This document shows positions 60,421-64,000 of a DNA stretch of 64,000 nucleotides, in pieces. The stretch is from Pararhodobacter sp. (lineage in GTDB: Bacteria; Pseudomonadota; Alphaproteobacteria; Rhodobacterales; Rhodobacteraceae). The first letter of the stretch is position 1. Each line of letters starts with the position of its first letter. The translations under genes and the position numbers were made by a program. The DNA lies in NCBI RefSeq assembly GCF_034676545.1, contig NZ_JAUCBZ010000015.1, positions 1,333,001 through 1,397,000 on the forward strand, in the 5' to 3' direction. The notes beneath the pieces were generated by a model. The model was not told the origin of the DNA. It saw nothing but the letters and a program-made list of their open reading frames with translations, and ran no database searches.

Positions 60421-62541
60421 GTGATCACGCCCGATGACCTCGTTGCGCTCGTTCGCAACTATAACCCGAATTGCGATGAAGCCCTCATCCGCCGCGCCTG
60501 GGACTATGGCGAGGCGATGCACAAGGGGCAATTTCGTCATTCCGGCGAGCCCTATTTCACCCACCCGGTCGCGGTCGCCTCGCTGCTGACCGAGATGCGG
60601 CTGGATGACGCGACGCTCGTCACCGCGCTGCTGCATGACACGATCGAAGACACCAAATCGACCTATGCCGAGGTCGAAACGCTGTTTGGCCACGAGATCG
60701 CCGAACTGGTGGATGGCGTCACGAAGCTGACCAATCTGCAATTGTCCTCGACCGAAGCCAAACAGGCCGAGAATTTCCGCAAACTGCTGATTGCCATGTC
60801 GCGCGACTTGCGGGTGATCCTGGTCAAGCTGGCCGACCGTCTGCACAACATGCGCACCATCAAATCCATGCGCGCCGACAAGCAGATGCAAAAGGCCCGC
60901 GAAACGATGGATATCTACGCACCGCTGGCCGGGCGCATGGGTATGCAATGGATGCGCGAGGAACTGGAGGATCTGGCCTTTCGGGTGATCAACCCCGAGG
61001 CGCGCAATTCGATCCTGCGCCGGTTCATCACGCTGCAACGCGAAGCAGGCGATGTCATCGCCCGCATCACCGCCGACATTCGGCTGGAGATGGACAAGGC
61101 CGGCCTGGATGGCACGGTCTATGGTCGCGCGAAAAAGCCCTATTCGATCTGGCGCAAGATGCAGGAAAAGAACCTCGCCTTCTCGCGCCTCTCGGACATC
61201 TACGGATTCCGCATCATCGTTGATGATGTGTCGCAATGTTATCAGGTTCTTGGGCTGATACATCAACGCTGGCGCGCGGTGCCGGGGCGGTTCAAGGATT
61301 ACATCAGCCAACCCAAGAACAACGGCTACCGCTCGATTCACACCACCGTTTCGGGGCGTGACGGCAAGCGGGTCGAGGTGCAGATCCGCACGCGTCAGAT
61401 GCACGAGGTCGCCGAGGCTGGCGTCGCGGCGCATTGGGCCTATCGCGACGGGACATTGTCGGAAAACCCCTTTGCCGTGGACCCGGCCAAATGGGTTGCG
61501 ACCTTGACCGAGCGTCTCGACAGCGCCGAAGATCACGACGAATTCCTCGAAAACGTCAAGCTCGAGATGTATTCGGATCAGGTGTTCTGCTTTACGCCCA
61601 AGGGCGACGTGATCCAGCTTCCGCGCGGGGCGACGCCGCTGGATTTCGCCTTTGCGATCCACACGCGGATCGGCAACTCGACGGTTTCGGCCAAGATCGA
61701 CGGTCTGCGCGTGCCGCTGTGGACGCGGCTGCGCAATGGTCAATCGGTCGAGATCATCACCGCGCAGGGCCAGCGTCCGCAAAACAGCTGGATCGAATTG
61801 GTCCATACCGGGCGCGCCAAGGCCGCCATCCGGCGCAGTCTGCGCGAGGATGATCGGGACCGCTATATCCGTCTTGGCCGGGAACTGGCCCGCGTCGCCT
61901 TCGAGAAAGTCGGCCGCAAGGTGACCGACAAGGCGCTGGCGGCAGCGGCGCAGTCCATGGCGCTCAAGGGTGTGGACAACCTGTTGGCACGGATTGGCGC
62001 GGCGGAAATCAGCGCCCGGGCCGTTGTCGAGCAATTGTATCCCGACCTTGCGACCCTGCACGCCGAGGAAATCAGCAGCACGCGCCCGGTGATCGGTCTG
62101 GCCCCGGGGCAAGAGTTCCGCCGTGCCAATTGCTGCCAGCCCGTGCCCGGCGAACGTATGGTCGGGATCTCGTATCGCGGCAAAGGGATTGTCGCGCATG
62201 CCATTGATTGCGATGTTTTGGCGTCTCTCGAATCGCAACCCGAACGGTGGATCGACTTGCAGTGGCAAGAGGGCAAACACCCGCCGATTCACACGGTTTC
62301 GCTCGAGTTGACCATCAGCAACAGTTCCGGCGTCCTCGGCCGCGTCTGCACATTGATCGGCGATCACAAGGCCAATATCTCTGATCTTCGGTTTTTGGAC
62401 CGAAAGCCTGATTATTTCCGCATTCTTGTCGAGATTGACGTGTCAGATGTGCGTCACCTGCATCAAATTCTGACGATCCTGTCTGCAGAAAGTGATATCG
62501 CTCAAGTCATCCGAGTTCGTGACCCGAACCGCCAACCCTGA
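60421..62541 (+). CDS. rel: Bifunctional (p)ppGpp synthetase/hydrolase
   Basis: The protein has 706 residues: an HD hydrolase domain (RHSGEPYFTHPVAVA and LLHDTIEDT), synthetase domain (YGRAKKPYSIWRKM, YGFRIIV, GRFKDYISQPKNNGYRSIHT with the RxKD motif of bifunctional enzymes), TGS domain (about 380-440) and a C-terminal ACT domain. It makes and degrades the alarmone (p)ppGpp. The start is GTG 60421 with AGGA seven bases upstream. Confidence 0.97.
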   Translation: MITPDDLVALVRNYNPNCDEALIRRAWDYGEAMHKGQFRHSGEPYFTHPVAVASLLTEMRLDDATLVTALLHDTIEDTKSTYAEVETLFGHEIAELVDGVTKLTNLQLSSTEAKQAENFRKLLIAMSRDLRVILVKLADRLHNMRTIKSMRADKQMQKARETMDIYAPLAGRMGMQWMREELEDLAFRVINPEARNSILRRFITLQREAGDVIARITADIRLEMDKAGLDGTVYGRAKKPYSIWRKMQEKNLAFSRLSDIYGFRIIVDDVSQCYQVLGLIHQRWRAVPGRFKDYISQPKNNGYRSIHTTVSGRDGKRVEVQIRTRQMHEVAEAGVAAHWAYRDGTLSENPFAVDPAKWVATLTERLDSAEDHDEFLENVKLEMYSDQVFCFTPKGDVIQLPRGATPLDFAFAIHTRIGNSTVSAKIDGLRVPLWTRLRNGQSVEIITAQGQRPQNSWIELVHTGRAKAAIRRSLREDDRDRYIRLGRELARVAFEKVGRKVTDKALAAAAQSMALKGVDNLLARIGAAEISARAVVEQLYPDLATLHAEEISSTRPVIGLAPGQEFRRANCCQPVPGERMVGISYRGKGIVAHAIDCDVLASLESQPERWIDLQWQEGKHPPIHTVSLELTISNSSGVLGRVCTLIGDHKANISDLRFLDRKPDYFRILVEIDVSDVRHLHQILTILSAESDIAQVIRVRDPNRQP

Positions 62542-62556
62542 AAGCGGACCAAGCGC

Positions 62557-63204
62557 GTGATATTCAAGCGCAGAAACCCAAAGCCTCTGCTTCGTACCGT
62601 TGGCGAATTTTTCTGGCCACGCGGCGGCTGGCGTCGTGCCACGACCTATGTGTTGCATCGCATGCGCCGGTTGCCCGACACGCCGGAACGAATCGCCCTC
62701 GGGATCGCGGTGGGCAGTTTTGTGTCGTTTCTGCCGCTCTATGGCCTGCATTTTGCGTCAGCCGCGCTGCTGGCCTGGATCTTTCGCGGGAATATCCTGG
62801 CCGCTCTTCTGGGCACGTTTTACGGCAATCCCATCACGTTTCCGTTCATGGCCGTTTCCGCGCTGGAGTTGGGCCATTGGCTGCTGGGGTCGGGGCAGCG
62901 GATCTCTTTTTCCGCAGCCATGCTGGCCATCGGCCATGCCAGCGGTGAAATCACGCATAACCTGATGGCCATCGTCACCACCGACACGGCGCATTGGTAC
63001 TTGCTGGCGGATTTCTTCTGGCAGATTTTCCTGCCTTATATGATCGGCGGGACAATCATCGGCTTGCCTTCTGCTTTGGCGATCTATTTCCTACACTTAC
63101 CCTTGGTGCGGGCCTATCAACGTGGTCGCACGAAACGGTTGAAACAACGCTTTGAGGCGGCGCGTCGGCGTCAACTCAGTCAGGAAGCCGGAGACGAGAC
63201 ATGA
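62557..63204 (+). CDS. DUF2062 membrane protein
   Basis: The protein has 215 residues with about four helices. PERIALGIAVGSFVSFLPLYG and LGTFYGNPITFPFMA are the DUF2062 signatures. Function unknown. The start is GTG at 62557, 16 bases after rel. Its stop overlaps pdxJ by ATGA. Confidence 0.88.
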   Translation: MIFKRRNPKPLLRTVGEFFWPRGGWRRATTYVLHRMRRLPDTPERIALGIAVGSFVSFLPLYGLHFASAALLAWIFRGNILAALLGTFYGNPITFPFMAVSALELGHWLLGSGQRISFSAAMLAIGHASGEITHNLMAIVTTDTAHWYLLADFFWQIFLPYMIGGTIIGLPSALAIYFLHLPLVRAYQRGRTKRLKQRFEAARRRQLSQEAGDET

Positions 63205-63947
63205 CCATTCGACCGATCCGATTGGGCGTTAACATCGATCACGTTGCAACGCTGCGAAATGCGCGCGGCTCTGCCTATCCAGATCCGGTGCGCGCCGCCT
63301 TGGTCGCGCAAGACTCCGGCGCCGACGGCATCACGGCGCATCTGCGCGAGGATCGCCGCCATATCATCGACTCGGACATTGACAGACTCATGGCCGCCAT
63401 TGCCGTGCCGCTGAATTTTGAAATGGCGGCGACAACCGAAATGCAGGCGATCGCCCTGCGTCATCGCCCGCATGCGGTGTGTCTGGTGCCCGAAAAGCGC
63501 GAGGAACGCACCACCGAGGGCGGTCTGGATGTGGCGTCAGACTGCAATCGGCTGGCAGACTTTGTCGCCTCGCTCTCCGCGGCGGGCAGCCGTGTGTCGT
63601 TGTTTATCGGCCATGATCCGCGCCAGATCGACGCCGCCGTGCGTGTCGGCGCCCCGGTGGTCGAATTGCATACCGGGCAGTATTGCGACCTCGTCGCCGA
63701 GGGAAAAGCCGAAAAGGCCGCGCTGGAACTGGCAGCCCTGATGCAGGGCGCACGTTTGGCGCATTCCGCGGGGCTCGAAGTTCACGCGGGTCATGGTCTG
63801 AGTTTTTCCACGGTCAGTCCCTTTGCGGCGATGCAAGAGATCGCCGAACTCAACATCGGGCATTTTCTGGTCTCCGAGGCGGTGTTCATGGGGCTTGGCC
63901 CGGCGATTGCCGAAATGCGCCGCCTGATGGACGCGGCGCGCATTTAG
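63201..63947 (+). CDS. pdxJ: Pyridoxine 5'-phosphate synthase
   Basis: The protein has 248 residues. LGVNIDHVATLRNARG at the start, DGITAHLREDRRHI, NFEMAATTEM, LVPEKREERTTEGGLD and VHAGHGLSF are diagnostic of PdxJ. It condenses 3-amino-1-hydroxyacetone phosphate with deoxyxylulose phosphate to pyridoxine phosphate. The remaining 53 bases of the window hold no gene I can see; acpS often follows. Confidence 0.98.
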   Translation: MTIRPIRLGVNIDHVATLRNARGSAYPDPVRAALVAQDSGADGITAHLREDRRHIIDSDIDRLMAAIAVPLNFEMAATTEMQAIALRHRPHAVCLVPEKREERTTEGGLDVASDCNRLADFVASLSAAGSRVSLFIGHDPRQIDAAVRVGAPVVELHTGQYCDLVAEGKAEKAALELAALMQGARLAHSAGLEVHAGHGLSFSTVSPFAAMQEIAELNIGHFLVSEAVFMGLGPAIAEMRRLMDAARI

Positions 63948-64000
63948 GCCGCCACCGCAAGGCCGCGACCCGGTAGGCGCGCGGATCACAGCCGCGTGCA

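Noticed and set aside
59992..62367. 791-codon minus-strand frame opposite rpoZ and rel
   Set aside because: Antisense shadow; its sequence is H/R/G/Q-rich and matches nothing.

Overview
The window is 64 kb of GC-rich chromosome from an alphaproteobacterium, most likely a denitrifying or nitrate-respiring member of the Rhodobacterales (Rhodobacteraceae/Paracoccaceae). The reasons are the gene families and orders: a cysteine-less FNR-type regulator next to a fused narK and narGHJI as in Paracoccus, hisD - UPF0262 - low-molecular-weight phosphatase - infA - maf - RNase E/G - yacG, a DUF1013 (TrcR-type) protein, and folK / rpoZ / rel / DUF2062 / pdxJ in series. No phage, insertion sequence or CRISPR array was seen; this is mostly ordinary chromosome with a few accessory cassettes.

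Layout. 1-4.8 kb: the end of an acyl-CoA synthetase, a FadR-like GntR regulator, a CaiB-type CoA-transferase, a mercaptopyruvate sulfurtransferase and a cystathionine beta-lyase-like enzyme, tightly packed. 4.9-9.0 kb: TrcR-type protein (minus), a secreted RNase T2 and pheT. 9.0-21.4 kb: the nitrate respiration locus, with narR divergent from narK-narGHJI, followed by a parvulin-type isomerase, a beta-carbonic anhydrase and a DUF2478 NTPase-like protein; two FNR-type boxes lie between narR and narK. 21.5-26.3 kb: DUF302, a small secreted protein, a methyltransferase, ettA, and a stomatin/NfeD membrane pair. 26.3-29.6 kb: a MarR-controlled cassette of metallo-beta-lactamase-fold protein, FAD aromatic hydroxylase and DUF2783. 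29.8-31.5 kb: a DGC zinc-binding protein behind a structured leader, tRNA-Thr and small proteins. 31.5-39.8 kb: hisD to yacG, with a creatinase, an acetyltransferase and an amidohydrolase inserted. 39.9-46.2 kb: an MFS carrier, a fused acetate kinase-PduL phosphotransacylase, YqeY, DUF2244 and ctaD. 46.4-49.9 kb: a frameshifted TAT-exported dipeptidase, lipB, a peptidoglycan-binding-like secreted protein and tRNA-Leu. 50.2-54.7 kb: a complete Pot-type ABC importer. 54.8-59.2 kb (minus strand): trxC, UPF0126, rnhA, a frameshifted LysE/RhtB exporter, ispH, a YqaA-type membrane protein and a NYN-domain protein. 59.3-64 kb: folK, rpoZ, rel, DUF2062, pdxJ.

How it works together. The best-resolved system is respiratory: nitrate enters through the fused NarK, is reduced at the membrane by NarGHI (assembled by NarJ), and the locus is probably switched by FNR-family regulators. 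A third FNR-like box before ctaD suggests that the aerobic oxidase is tuned by the same signal. The most unusual single gene is the AckA-PduL fusion, which places both steps of acetyl-CoA to acetate + ATP on one chain with every metal ligand I can recall for PduL in place.

Caution: three genes (narI, the M19 dipeptidase, the LysE/RhtB exporter) each carry a single-base frameshift, two of them in homopolymers. Either the sequence has indel errors or these genes are truly broken; the reads should be checked before biological conclusions are drawn.
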